NCBI RefSeq assembly: GCF_020687785.1
Contig: NZ_JAJEWI010000008.1
Coordinates: forward strand, 310,001-374,000
Direction: 5' to 3'
DNA from: Sphingopyxis yananensis
GTDB taxonomy: Bacteria; Pseudomonadota; Alphaproteobacteria; Sphingomonadales; Sphingomonadaceae
DNA length: 64,000 nt
The position numbers were made by a program, and so were the translations under genes. A model generated the notes under the pieces. The model was not told where the DNA came from and made no database searches. It saw only the letters and a list, made by a program, of their open reading frames with translations. Shown here one piece after another: positions 34,814 to 43,693 of the stretch; positions within the stretch are counted from its first letter, which is position 1; every line of letters begins with the position of its first letter.

Positions 34814-35037
34814 CGCGCTTCTTCAACTGTCGTATCCGCTGATCGATTTCGACCCATCGTCCAATTATCTGCAATGCGAACCTTCGGATTAGGTGCACAC
34901 CATATTTCGCCGGTATCGTTAATGGCCGTCACCCAAATGAGGTTATGTTCTTGTCCATAATCGATAACGGCAAAGGCATATCCAGAACCTTTATCGACAA
35001 CATAAATTGGTATCGTGGGATTGAGTTGTACAAACAT
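34810..35037 (-). CDS. Hypothetical cargo protein
   Basis: 75 aa, no family recognised. A beta-rich N-terminus (IPIYVVDKGSGYAFAVIDYGQ) leads to WCAPNPKVRI and a basic tail. It is convergent with Rz1 (4-nt overlap). Its Shine-Dalgarno and start codon lie in one arm of a perfect 21-bp inverted repeat. Lower GC than the structural genes suggests later acquisition. Confidence 0.6.
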   Translation of the reverse strand: MFVQLNPTIPIYVVDKGSGYAFAVIDYGQEHNLIWVTAINDTGEIWCAPNPKVRIADNWTMGRNRSADTTVEEAR

Positions 35038-35079
35038 ATGTCACTCCAGTCGTTTAGAAAACGACTGGAGTGACATATG
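35035..35079. repeat. Perfect 21-bp inverted repeat, 3-nt loop
   Basis: The arms at 35035-35055 and 35059-35079 are exact reverse complements around AGA. Each arm ends in CATATG and contains the GGAG-N6-ATG module, so the repeat presents a ribosome site plus ATG in both directions. The leftward one starts the 75-aa gene; the rightward one meets a stop after 14 codons. Confidence 0.9.
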
Positions 35080-35157
35080 GTTCATCCTTATGCCGATGCT
35101 CAGAAACAGCCGTGGAGATAAGCCTTAGATATGTTCCCTAGAAACATTCTGGATGGT

Positions 35158-35406
35158 TCATGGCGTCACTTTTGCAATGTCTCCCTGTGACTTTTTTGGG
35201 CCGGGTGCCTCCCAGAAGGGAGGCAGAAGGATATCCATCAAGGCCATCTTGGAAAGTGCAGAATCCCAAATATAGGTAGCCTCAACATTCCGATCGCGGA
35301 TTGCCTTTTTCTTCTGAATTTCGGCAAAAACTCGACCATCATGCCGAGCGCAGCCATCAGCAAAAAGAATGGCTTCGTTGACGAGATATTCTTTATTAGT
35401 CGTCAT
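35158..35406 (-). CDS. Hypothetical cargo protein
   Basis: 82 aa. Starts MTTNKEYLVNEAILFADGCA and contains VFAEIQKKKAIRDRNVEATY. No family recognised, no membrane segment. It overlaps the upstream 216-aa gene by 11 nt, so the two form a small operon. Confidence 0.6.
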   Translation of the reverse strand: MTTNKEYLVNEAILFADGCARHDGRVFAEIQKKKAIRDRNVEATYIWDSALSKMALMDILLPPFWEAPGPKKSQGDIAKVTP

Positions 35407-36046
35407 TGGAGGGATCCATTATATTACGGATGTTGATCTTATCCCGCAAAGCCTGCGCTCTGATATCGTGGACATTCCTCTCAACCGTCATTGCTAAGTG
35501 GCTTTTCGGCGGAATTGAAGTTTTCAACAAAGGGGGCCGAGGTTTGACAGCTTGAGCGCCACCCTCATTCTCCCACTCATCCAGTTGAGAAGTAAGAAGG
35601 CCGTTGCCGTTCACAAGCACCTTATCCTCATCTTGGTTCAGTCGATCCATGAGAAGCAAAGTGATCGCTTGAGCCTTGCCTTGCATATCTGAAATCATTT
35701 GAATGATATCGCCAACGAACGGCGCTGGGGTAGATGATAGCATTGAGCTAGTTGGCGCTTTACTGGCCAGACTTTCAGCAATCATTAAGTCTGCTACAAA
35801 CGCTGCCTGCATCGAGATAGCTATCGCCGGACCAAATTCTTGGCCGCAAGCTTTGGTATTATTAGGGGAATGGGACGCCCAACTCACGAAACCAGGAGAT
35901 AATCCCTTGTCTACACGGTAAGCATTAATTCGCTTTGTGTAATATCGCACCATGTCGAAGTTTGGCGCAATGCGTCCTGCTTTTTCAGCATTTAGCGCAT
36001 TCATGATGGCAATTTGATGATGATATAATAATTGATTGAGGTCCAT
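35396..36046 (-). CDS. Hypothetical cargo protein
   Basis: 216 aa from the ATG at 36046, which has GGAGG at ideal spacing. Mostly helical: MDLNQLLYHHQIAIMNALNA, then RYYTKRINAYRVDKGLSPGF, then DMQGKAQAITLLLMDRLNQD. No family recognised. It is first of a two-gene unit in the AT-richer segment between the S gene and the lysis genes. Confidence 0.65.
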   Translation of the reverse strand: MDLNQLLYHHQIAIMNALNAEKAGRIAPNFDMVRYYTKRINAYRVDKGLSPGFVSWASHSPNNTKACGQEFGPAIAISMQAAFVADLMIAESLASKAPTSSMLSSTPAPFVGDIIQMISDMQGKAQAITLLLMDRLNQDEDKVLVNGNGLLTSQLDEWENEGGAQAVKPRPPLLKTSIPPKSHLAMTVERNVHDIRAQALRDKINIRNIMDPSNDD

Positions 36047-36238
36047 GATATCCTCCCTCCTGCGGGAGAACACACATTGCTCTCGTTTGCAGAGTGCAAT
36101 AAAAATATATTACTTAGACAAAATGAACTAAAATACAAAAAAGTCAATTTTTATTTTGATTTACCCAAATAAAAAGTCGGGCCGCGCTTGTAACACGGTC
36201 CGGCTTGATTTTACAGATAGATACCAAAAAATTGGATA

Positions 36239-36409
36239 TTACTTATTTTTTTCCATTTTTTCTTTGGCTAGACGCTCCGCTTCTTCTTCCTTACCGGAAG
36301 TTCGCTTTTCAGAGGCTTGCCCCTGATCTTTAGTCCGCTCATCAGATTGGCCCTGTGGGCGATTTCCAGACTGGCTGTCGCCAAAGCGTTTTGAATCATT
36401 ATTCGACAT
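36239..36409 (-). CDS. Small charged disordered protein
   Basis: 56 aa, strongly polar. It starts MSNNDSKRFGDSQSGNRPQG and ends AERLAKEKMEKNK; Q/G/S/K/E dominate and no fold is expected. A GAGAGG-like Shine-Dalgarno precedes the ATG. Similar short proteins are common in sphingomonads. Role unknown. Confidence 0.55.
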   Translation of the reverse strand: MSNNDSKRFGDSQSGNRPQGQSDERTKDQGQASEKRTSGKEEEAERLAKEKMEKNK

Positions 36410-36644
36410 GATATACATCCTCTCAAGTAAAGGGCCTCATAGCCCACAACTTAAATACTCCCATATGCATTAAAGGTTGCAGTAAAATACATTAAATAAT
36501 CGGCATGCTTAAATTATTTTTTCGATTATTGCTTCAATAAATCTTGAATTACTCAATTTATTGTAAGAATACATACAATAATTACATAAATACTAATTTA
36601 TAATATTGATTTATGTCATCATGAATTATTAAAATTCATTCCAC
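36410..36644. other. AT-rich intergenic stretch
   Basis: 235 bp, markedly AT-rich (long A/T runs around 36480-36610), between the tail-completion gene S and the cargo genes. It probably holds the promoter for the cargo cluster; no gene or clear motif is seen. Confidence 0.5.
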
Positions 36645-37319
36645 TCACCCCATCAAATGCTTTTCCACCGCGTCCATCAAGTCGGCGCGGTCTTTTTCTG
36701 TGAGGCCCAGCAATTCGCGCTGGGGATAGTCGACGGCATCGACAAGCGGGTGCGGCCTGTCCTTGCGGCCAAATTGGTGGACGCTGGCGATATCGCCAAT
36801 CATGCCGACAAAGCCGATCCATGCTTCATTGGCCGTCTGCCCTGCCTTGAGGTAGCGCGCGGTGCGGATTTTGCGGAACATCGCTTGTTGCCGGATGCGG
36901 CGGCGCGATAGCTTGCCGTCGCGGCCCATGCCGTCGCGCGGGTCAGGGTCTAGCTTGGCGATGATATGTTTGCGAATGAAGGTGCGAATGCCGCCTGCGC
37001 GCCGGTCATAACCAATAAATTTATCCTCCCCCATCTTCTTCCAGCTGCGCATGATGACAATGCGGGGACGGCCCACGCCGCCAGCGGGATAGAGGAATTT
37101 CAGCGGCGTGGCCGATGGCTGATCATCAGCGGGCGGTTTGCGCTTGGCGAATTTGGACCCATCGGGGTTTTTCTGGGCCGCAATGCGTTTTTGCGTGCTG
37201 CGGCGCATGGTCTGGGCGATCACGCCCATCAAGCGGCGCTGTTCGGCCCCGTCCAAGGCCGAGAGCATGGAGGTGAGATATTCCTCTAGCGCCTCAAATC
37301 CCGTACCGAGATCGGCCAT
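36645..37319 (-). CDS. P2 gpS-like tail completion protein
   Basis: 224 aa. LMGVIAQTMRRSTQKRIAAQ, then PDGSKFAKRKP, then HQFGRKDRPHP are phage virion morphogenesis (gpS) motifs. Last of the head/tail-completion operon from O. It overlaps the R stop by 1 nt. Confidence 0.9.
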   Translation of the reverse strand: MADLGTGFEALEEYLTSMLSALDGAEQRRLMGVIAQTMRRSTQKRIAAQKNPDGSKFAKRKPPADDQPSATPLKFLYPAGGVGRPRIVIMRSWKKMGEDKFIGYDRRAGGIRTFIRKHIIAKLDPDPRDGMGRDGKLSRRRIRQQAMFRKIRTARYLKAGQTANEAWIGFVGMIGDIASVHQFGRKDRPHPLVDAVDYPQRELLGLTEKDRADLMDAVEKHLMG

Positions 37320-37858
37320 TATGCATTGCCTTGGTCTGTGTTTGGATCGGGCACAGGGGCATCATGGCCCGCCCAAAATTCTGGGGGCTGATCATAGCAT
37401 TGGCCCCACAGCTGGCGCAGCAGCGCGGCGGGGTCGGCCAGATCCTCTAGGCCATAAACGGGCGGTTCGGCGCGCCAATCCATATCATAGCCGCCTGATC
37501 CATTGGGCAGCACGTCTAGCGCCTCGGTAAGGGGCAAGCTGAGGTCTAGGTCCACCGCGTGAATATCGACAGGGTCGACCTTGAAGCGGATTTGTTCGGT
37601 GCCGCTTTGGTGGTTTTGCAGCACATCGCGTTGATGGTCGCGCAGCCAAATGATGACGGGCAAAAAGATTTGGGCGGGCGCATATTGGCAATCGAGAAAG
37701 GTCAGCGTGGCATTATAGCGCATTTCAAAGCCAAGATTTGCGCCGTCGCGCACCGCGATGGTGCCGCTGTCCGCATAGATTTGCAGGGCATCGGGGTTGC
37801 GCGCCAATTCGGGCAGCGCCGCCGCCAAATGGCGGCGCAGGCTGTTTAATTTGCGCAT
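37319..37858 (-). CDS. P2 gpR-like tail completion protein
   Basis: 179 aa. KLNSLRRHLAAALPELARNPD and IFLPVIIWLRDHQRDVLQN match the P2 phage tail completion R family. It follows X by 4 bp. It works with S at the head-tail junction. Confidence 0.9.
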   Translation of the reverse strand: MRKLNSLRRHLAAALPELARNPDALQIYADSGTIAVRDGANLGFEMRYNATLTFLDCQYAPAQIFLPVIIWLRDHQRDVLQNHQSGTEQIRFKVDPVDIHAVDLDLSLPLTEALDVLPNGSGGYDMDWRAEPPVYGLEDLADPAALLRQLWGQCYDQPPEFWAGHDAPVPDPNTDQGNA

Positions 37859-37862
37859 CGGA

Positions 37863-38084
37863 TCAGCTCCACAATTGCACGATTTTTTGTTGGGGCACGG
37901 GCTTGGGCAATTGGACGGGCAGAAGTATCACCTGCCCCTCGGTCAGGAAAATATCTTGATCGGCCAGCCCGCGATTAAGCTCTAGCGCCTGATCGACGAC
38001 ATTCTCCGTCTGGCCCAAGACGCGCCAGCACAAGGCATCCAAAGTTTCGCCCTGAAGCGCGGTCGCGGTGAAAGTGTCGGCCAT
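37863..38084 (-). CDS. P2 gpX-like tail protein
   Basis: 73 aa from MADTFTATALQGETLDALCW. With its LysM-like VDQALELNRGLADQDIFLTE and PVQLP ending it is a clear phage tail X protein. The longer open frame upstream is out of frame with L and unsupported. It is coupled to L (TGATG). Confidence 0.93.
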   Translation of the reverse strand: MADTFTATALQGETLDALCWRVLGQTENVVDQALELNRGLADQDIFLTEGQVILLPVQLPKPVPQQKIVQLWS

Positions 38085-38560
38085 CAGATCAGCTCCACCG
38101 CTGTGCGCTTTACGCCCTTGATGGCGCGAATGGCGTGGATGGCGGTGCGGCGATGGTCTTCGGCGCGGTCGTCCAAGGCATCGCCGCGCGATTGGCCGGT
38201 GCCGGTGGCGGTTACGTCGCGGTGCGTTTCGATCAATTCCGCCGTGGCCAAGGCATAGATGGCCTGACGCCATAGTAGCGCCAAGCGCGCCTTCCCGCCG
38301 ATCATGGCGGATGGCACATCGGCCAAGCGGACAGCCCCTGCCCGTTCCGCTGCCCCGCGCCATGCACCAAGGTCGCCGTCCGCCGTCAGCACCGCATTTT
38401 GCAGGGCCATTTCAACACGCGGATCAGCGATCAACGTGCCGCCGATCCGCTGGGTATCGCGAAAGTGATTAATATCGAGATCAGGCCAAAACGGCCCGCA
38501 AGCGAGCATCTTGCCTGCGGGCGTGACTTGCGGTGCGGGTGAGCTGACAAAGCCGGACAT
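38084..38560 (-). CDS. P2 gpL-like head completion protein
   Basis: 158 aa from MSGFVSSPAPQVTPAGKML. FWPDLDINHFRDTQRIGGTL and WRQAIYALATAELIETHRDV are head completion L motifs. It closes the packaged head before tail joining. Confidence 0.92.
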   Translation of the reverse strand: MSGFVSSPAPQVTPAGKMLACGPFWPDLDINHFRDTQRIGGTLIADPRVEMALQNAVLTADGDLGAWRGAAERAGAVRLADVPSAMIGGKARLALLWRQAIYALATAELIETHRDVTATGTGQSRGDALDDRAEDHRRTAIHAIRAIKGVKRTAVELI

Positions 38561-38662
38561 GGTCTTCGCTTTCAAAAAGTGGGGGGTGAGGATCTGGCGA
38601 GCAGGCAAAGGGCAAAGCCCCGTCTGGTCCCTGAACCGCCCCCCGGCGCCGGGGGCGATCTG

Positions 38663-39691
38663 TTAATCCTTGGGGCTGTCGTCCGCCGCGTTACCGGCAT
38701 CAGCGGCGGCATCGGTATCCGCTTTGCTGTCAGCATCCAGCGTGATGACATGCTTTTTCAGCCAGCTTTCGACGCGTTCAATATTCTTTTTGACGCCGCT
38801 ATTCTTGTCCAATTCCAAGGCGCGGCGCAGCAGATCGAGCGCGGTGCGGCGCGCGGCGGCGGGCTTGCCGGCCTTGACCGCTTCGTCGTCGCTGTCCGCC
38901 GCCTCGGCACCGCGCAGCAGATGCAGCGCGGTCGCCTTGGCCATTTTGGCGCGGACCTGATCCGGCATATCAAAATCGGCGGTCAGCTGGGCCGCGCGGT
39001 GCAGGATGGCGACATCAAAATCCTTGGAGACCCCATCGGCCCGCAAGCCTGCCTCGGCCACATTTTCGCAAATGATGGTGGCGGGGGTGCGGACGAAATT
39101 CTTGATGGCTGGCAGGCGCAGGCCGTGGCGCAGCATATGTTCGGCAATATCCAACCCGCGTTCAAAATCGCCAATATCAAAGCGCCAGATCATCATCATG
39201 GCGACGATTTCATCTTGCACCGCTTTGCCGCTGTCCACCGATGCTTCGAGCGTGGCGTCGACATGGGCGTCATATTTGCTGATCATATGGCGCTTGGCTT
39301 CTTCCTTGCGCTCGGTGCCTTGCAGGCTTTTCAGCGCGGCTTCATCTTCGCCCAGCGCGGCGAGCAGCAATTCATATTCGGTTGCGCCTTCGCCGCTGCG
39401 GCTGCGGTCGGGCGCGAGGCCCTGTGCGCCATGTTCGTCAATTTCTAGCCGCGCCAATTTGCGCTGGCGCAAGCTGGTAGCGGGCGAAACGTCGGCGCTG
39501 GCGGCGTTGGCATTGGCGGGATCAATGCTGGCAACTGGCGCGAGCGTGTCTTGGTCAAAGGGCTGGGCCAAACGTTCGGCGCGGCGCGCTTGTTCGGCGG
39601 CATCGGCTTGTTCCCGCGCGGCGACGGCGACCGCTGATGCGGCCTGTAGGGTGGCCAGCTTTCGCAGCCGGATTTTCGCAGCAATGGACAT
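38663..39691 (-). CDS. P2 gpM-like terminase endonuclease subunit
   Basis: 342 aa, longer than P2 M. An Ala-rich N-terminus precedes the core EIVAMMMIWRFDIGDFERGL and AEHMLRHGLRLP, then FVRTPATIICENVAEAGL and LLRRALELDKNSGVKKNIER. The C-terminus is acidic. It is the small terminase subunit, which nicks at cos; no cos site could be identified by eye. Confidence 0.92.
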   Translation of the reverse strand: MSIAAKIRLRKLATLQAASAVAVAAREQADAAEQARRAERLAQPFDQDTLAPVASIDPANANAASADVSPATSLRQRKLARLEIDEHGAQGLAPDRSRSGEGATEYELLLAALGEDEAALKSLQGTERKEEAKRHMISKYDAHVDATLEASVDSGKAVQDEIVAMMMIWRFDIGDFERGLDIAEHMLRHGLRLPAIKNFVRTPATIICENVAEAGLRADGVSKDFDVAILHRAAQLTADFDMPDQVRAKMAKATALHLLRGAEAADSDDEAVKAGKPAAARRTALDLLRRALELDKNSGVKKNIERVESWLKKHVITLDADSKADTDAAADAGNAADDSPKD

Positions 39692-39780
39692 GGTGCGGAC
39701 CTTTCAAAATGGGGGAAAAATGGGGCGGCGCGGATCACCATGCCGCCCCCCAAAATCAGGAAAGCGTTGGGGGAACGTCG

Positions 39781-40818
39781 TTAGCCGCCGCCGCCGCCAG
39801 CGGGCGCGGCGCGATATTCGATATTTTCGATCAGCATCGCGAAGTCATAATCTTCGATGACATAGGCATCGTTGGACGATTGATAGTCTTCGATACGGTC
39901 GCGTTCTGGCTTGTCCTTGATATGGCGGCGGCGCTTGCCCGCCTGTTCATAGATGGACAGATTGTCATAACGGGTGATGAAAATCTTGCCGTTCGGCATG
40001 AAAGGCAGCTGCTCGGCTGGCAGATTGCCCAGACGCTTGGTCGACATGATGGTATCACGCGCCACCTGTTCGGTGGGATCGCGATCCGCATTGATCAGCG
40101 GGAAATATTTATCATGCAGCAAATCCGCGCTGACAAAGGCGCGCAGCATGGTGTCGCCGCGTGCCCAGCTGGGCAAATGCGTCTGCATGGCATCATAGAC
40201 CAAGGCGTCCAGCGTGGCGAAGTCGCCCCCGGGGCCATAGGTGACCTTGTCCGCCACCGCGACGCCTTCGTCCAGCACATGGTCGGGCTTGTCGGTGCGC
40301 AATTTTTGCAGCCAGCCGATATTCACATCTTGGCGCAACGGATTGGCAACCGAATTGCTGGTCGCGGCATAGCTGGTCCCGTTGAGGCCGATCAGAATAT
40401 TATCGAGCGCCTGACGTTTGATGATCTGATTTTGAATGCGCGTCTGAAAATCGGGGAATTTGGCCCACGCATCGAGCAGCGCATAAGTGATATGGGTGTC
40501 GCTGTTATTTTTGCGGCATTCATATCCATAGGCGTCCATATTGGTGGGCGACACGGTGGTGCGGGTGCCATTGCCGCTGGTGTCGGTGTTGGACGCCAAG
40601 GGGCCGCCAATGCCAAGGCCCAGCAAGCCGCCCTTCATTTCATCGACAGGGATGATGTTGATGCGGCCGAGAAACTCGCTCGATTCTTGGCGCTTGTCGA
40701 TCAGCTTTTGTTGGATGCTGGGGTCCACGCTAAATTTATGGGCTGGGTCCGTGATGCTGTTCAATTCAGCCTGACGGTCCAGAAATTCATTATAGAGAAT
40801 GCGGGTTTGTTCCTGCAT
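39781..40818 (-). CDS. P2 gpN-like major capsid protein
   Basis: 345 aa. MQEQTRILYNEFLDRQAELN, then HKFSVDPSIQQKLIDKRQES, then FLGRINIIPVDEMKGGLLGL match the P2 capsid family. It ends in a Pro/Gly tail (APAGGGGG). It follows O and precedes M in the head operon. Confidence 0.95.
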   Translation of the reverse strand: MQEQTRILYNEFLDRQAELNSITDPAHKFSVDPSIQQKLIDKRQESSEFLGRINIIPVDEMKGGLLGLGIGGPLASNTDTSGNGTRTTVSPTNMDAYGYECRKNNSDTHITYALLDAWAKFPDFQTRIQNQIIKRQALDNILIGLNGTSYAATSNSVANPLRQDVNIGWLQKLRTDKPDHVLDEGVAVADKVTYGPGGDFATLDALVYDAMQTHLPSWARGDTMLRAFVSADLLHDKYFPLINADRDPTEQVARDTIMSTKRLGNLPAEQLPFMPNGKIFITRYDNLSIYEQAGKRRRHIKDKPERDRIEDYQSSNDAYVIEDYDFAMLIENIEYRAAPAGGGGG

Positions 40819-40869
40819 GACGTCGATCCTTGATATTGTTTTTTGGCGGATGAAGGGGGCAGCGGCGCG

Positions 40870-41715
40870 TCAGCAATCCGCCAAGATACGGTCGCCGCCG
40901 CCAGTGGCAGCAGGACGGGCGGTGAATTTGCGGACCGGCGCTTTTTCCAAATCGCCCTTCAGTCCGCTCAATTCCTGCGACAGCGCGGCAATGCGGGCGT
41001 CTTGCTTGGCGGCAACAGATGCCTGAAGCTCGGTCAATTTGGTGAAGCCTTGTTCCATGGCCGAGGCCAATTGAGCGAATTGATCGACAGGCACAGGCGG
41101 CGCAGCGGGTGCGGGTGCAGGCGTGATGACCGTTTCGCTGCCACCCGCCATCATGCCGCTGAACAGCTTTTTCAGGAACGAACCGGCTTGCTTCAGTTCC
41201 TCATCGCTGCTGCCCGCGTCGGCAAATTCCATGATGAAGCCCGCATCATCCACGGCCAGCAGATGATCTTTCTTCGCATCATCGCGCGCCGAGAATTTGA
41301 GCGCCTCGGTCGCCAGACTGGCGGGGCTATCGGTCAGCGCAAGGCCGACCAGATAGGCTTTGTTGGTCTGGGCAAAATTGGGCTGAATTTCGACGCTGGA
41401 GAAAATCTTTTGATCGTCTGCGGTCAGCTGCTTGGCCTGATCATTCACGTCAAAGCTGGCATAAAGCGCCAGCTTCTTTTGGTCCTTGCCGCCAATGTTC
41501 AGCGTGATTTCTTCGGTCTTCACCTCGGCAATGCTGCCATAAGCGTTGAACGGGGGATTGGGCGAATAGCCGCGCAGATGCTCGACATTCAGGCGCGCCG
41601 TATAGGTGGCGGGGTCATAGCTGGCGGCCATCTGTTCCAGATGCTTACGCTCGATATTGCGGCCATCAATGGTCGGCCCCTCGACCGCCACACGGAAAAA
41701 CTTGGTACGTGCCAT
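40870..41715 (-). CDS. P2 gpO-like scaffold/protease
   Basis: 281 aa. FRVAVEGPTIDGRNIERKHL then YTARLNVEHLRGYSPNPPF is the O protease part, with the GPO family H and S residues. The C-terminal half is a helical scaffold (QFAQLASAMEQGFTKLTELQ). It has its own Shine-Dalgarno (CAGGAG). Dyad 3 is centred 96 nt upstream, so its transcript would have a leader of about 40 nt, unlike the four leaderless candidates. Confidence 0.93.
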   Translation of the reverse strand: MARTKFFRVAVEGPTIDGRNIERKHLEQMAASYDPATYTARLNVEHLRGYSPNPPFNAYGSIAEVKTEEITLNIGGKDQKKLALYASFDVNDQAKQLTADDQKIFSSVEIQPNFAQTNKAYLVGLALTDSPASLATEALKFSARDDAKKDHLLAVDDAGFIMEFADAGSSDEELKQAGSFLKKLFSGMMAGGSETVITPAPAPAAPPVPVDQFAQLASAMEQGFTKLTELQASVAAKQDARIAALSQELSGLKGDLEKAPVRKFTARPAATGGGDRILADC

Positions 41716-41800
41716 GAAGGCGGCTCCTGTTCAGATATTCAGACTGAGCGAATGAAAGCCCAATAAGCCGCGCGCGCGTTCCTTTCTCAACGGCCCCCTT

Positions 41801-41823
41801 TTGTGGTTCTGCGCACCACAAAT
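41801..41823. promoter_or_regulatory. Late activator dyad 3 (O operon and P-Q operon)
   Basis: TTGTGG (41801-41806), 9-nt spacer ending GCA, CCACAAAT (41816-41823), between divergent O and P. The centre, 41811, is 56 nt from the A of the P ATG (41867). A CAAAAT hexamer occupies 41855-41860, i.e. -12 to -7 if transcription starts at that A. It corresponds to the divergent O/P promoter pair of P2. Confidence 0.82.
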
Positions 41824-41866
41824 GCGCGGGCGGGATTGATGCCACGCGCGCGCGCAAAATGCGGGC

Positions 41867-43693
41867 ATGACCCAATCCGCCGACACTTCATCTATGCCCA
41901 TTCCCGCCGCCATCCCCTATGATGCGCGGCGCGTGGCGCGCGCCTATTATTGGCGCGGCTGGGGCGTGTCAGACATTGCGGACGAGCTGGGCCTGTCCGC
42001 CAACACCGTCGGCGCGTGGAAGACGCGGGACAAATGGGATGATGATCCGGTTATCCGCCGCGTCGAAGATAGCTGCGAGATGCGGCTTAATCAGCTGATC
42101 TTCAAAGAAAAGAAAACGGGCAGCGATTTTAAGGAGATCGACCTGCTGGGCCGCCAGATCGAGCGTATGGCCCGCGTCCGCCGCTATGGCGAGGACGGCG
42201 GCCATGAAGGCGACCTCAACCCCAATGTGGCGAACCGCAACGCCAAGCCCAAGCGCACACCCAAGCGCAACCTGATCACGCCCGATCAGGCGGAAAAGCT
42301 GCGCGCGGCCATGGCCGATCTGGCCTTTGGTTATCAAGAAACATGGTGGACCAACATCAATCGCAAGACGCGGTTCTTGCTGAAGTCCCGCCAGATTGGC
42401 GCGACATTTTGGTTTGCGCTGGAGGCCCTGCTGCGCGGGCTGGAGACCGGCAACAATCAAATCTTCATCTCCGCCAGCCGCGCCCAAGCCAATAACTTCC
42501 GGTCCTATATCTGGCAGTTTGTCCAGAAGGTGCTGGAGATCGACCTGAAGGGCGAGCATCTGGTTATCAGCCGGGGTGAAGATGCGGACGGCAACCGGCT
42601 CGAACCCTTTACCATGTATTTTCTGGGCACCAATTACCGGACGGCCCAAAGCTATCATGGCGATGTCTATATCGACGAGGTGTTCTGGATACACGGCTTT
42701 GACCAGATCGACACCGTCGCCTCGGCCATGGCGGCGCAGAAATTTTACCACATCACCTATTTCTCGACGCCCAGCACGATCAACCATGAAGCCTATAAAA
42801 AATGGTCGGGCGAGTGGTTCAACGAGGGGCGGCCCAAGAATGAACAGGTCAAAATTGACACCAGCCCTGCCGCGCTGAAGGACGGCGTGCTGGGCGAGGA
42901 CCGTATCTTCCGCCATGTCGTGACCATCCATGATGCCGAGGCGGCGGGATGCAATTTGTTCGATCTGGACGATCTGAAATTCCGTTATTCGGTCGACCAG
43001 TTTAACAATTTGTTCGGCTGTGATTTTATCGATGACAGCGCCAGCGCCTTCCCGCTCGCCATGGTGCGCCCCGCCATGATCGATAGCTGGGAAGTCTGGA
43101 AAGATTTTAAGCCCTATGGCCTGCACCCTTACGGCGATGGCGCGGTGTGGATTGGCTATGACCCCGCCGAAAGCGAGGATGGCGACAGCGCCAGCTTGGT
43201 GGTCGTCGCGCCGCCGATGAAGGCAGGCGGCAAGTTCCGTGTGCTGGAAAAGCATAGCTGGCGCGGCAAGGATTATGAGGCGCAGGCCGCAGAAATTAAG
43301 AAGCTGACGCGCAAATATCATGTCACCGAGATCGCCATTGATGGCACCGGCATGGGCAGCGCGGTCTATCAGCTGGTGGTCAAATTCTTCCCGCTGGCGC
43401 GGCGCATCAATTATTCGCCGCACGTCAAATCGGAAATGGTGCTGAAGGGCAAGAATGTCTTTTCGCGCAGTCGCATCGAATTTGACGCGGGCTGGACCGA
43501 CTTGGCGCAGGCGCTGATGTCCATTCACCCCCAGCTGACCAAAGGCCAAAAGACGCTGACCTATGTCGCCCGCCGATCCGCCGCGACCGGCCATGGCGAT
43601 TTGGGTTGGGCGCTGCTCCATGCGCTGAGCTGTGAACCCTTGGACGCCAATGATGGCGGCCACAAAAAATCCACTGTGGAGATTAACCGATGA
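41867..43693 (+). CDS. P2 gpP-like terminase large subunit (ATPase)
   Basis: 608 aa. An N-terminal HTH (GVSDIADELGLSANTVGAWK) precedes the packaging ATPase: Walker-A-type LLKSRQIGATFWFALEALLR, Walker B DVYIDEVFWI and a C-terminal nuclease-like region (WIGYDPAESEDGDSASLVVV, IAIDGTGMG). The ATG lacks a Shine-Dalgarno and is 56 nt from a late dyad centre. Coupled to portal Q by a 4-nt overlap. Confidence 0.95.
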   Translation: MTQSADTSSMPIPAAIPYDARRVARAYYWRGWGVSDIADELGLSANTVGAWKTRDKWDDDPVIRRVEDSCEMRLNQLIFKEKKTGSDFKEIDLLGRQIERMARVRRYGEDGGHEGDLNPNVANRNAKPKRTPKRNLITPDQAEKLRAAMADLAFGYQETWWTNINRKTRFLLKSRQIGATFWFALEALLRGLETGNNQIFISASRAQANNFRSYIWQFVQKVLEIDLKGEHLVISRGEDADGNRLEPFTMYFLGTNYRTAQSYHGDVYIDEVFWIHGFDQIDTVASAMAAQKFYHITYFSTPSTINHEAYKKWSGEWFNEGRPKNEQVKIDTSPAALKDGVLGEDRIFRHVVTIHDAEAAGCNLFDLDDLKFRYSVDQFNNLFGCDFIDDSASAFPLAMVRPAMIDSWEVWKDFKPYGLHPYGDGAVWIGYDPAESEDGDSASLVVVAPPMKAGGKFRVLEKHSWRGKDYEAQAAEIKKLTRKYHVTEIAIDGTGMGSAVYQLVVKFFPLARRINYSPHVKSEMVLKGKNVFSRSRIEFDAGWTDLAQALMSIHPQLTKGQKTLTYVARRSAATGHGDLGWALLHALSCEPLDANDGGHKKSTVEINR

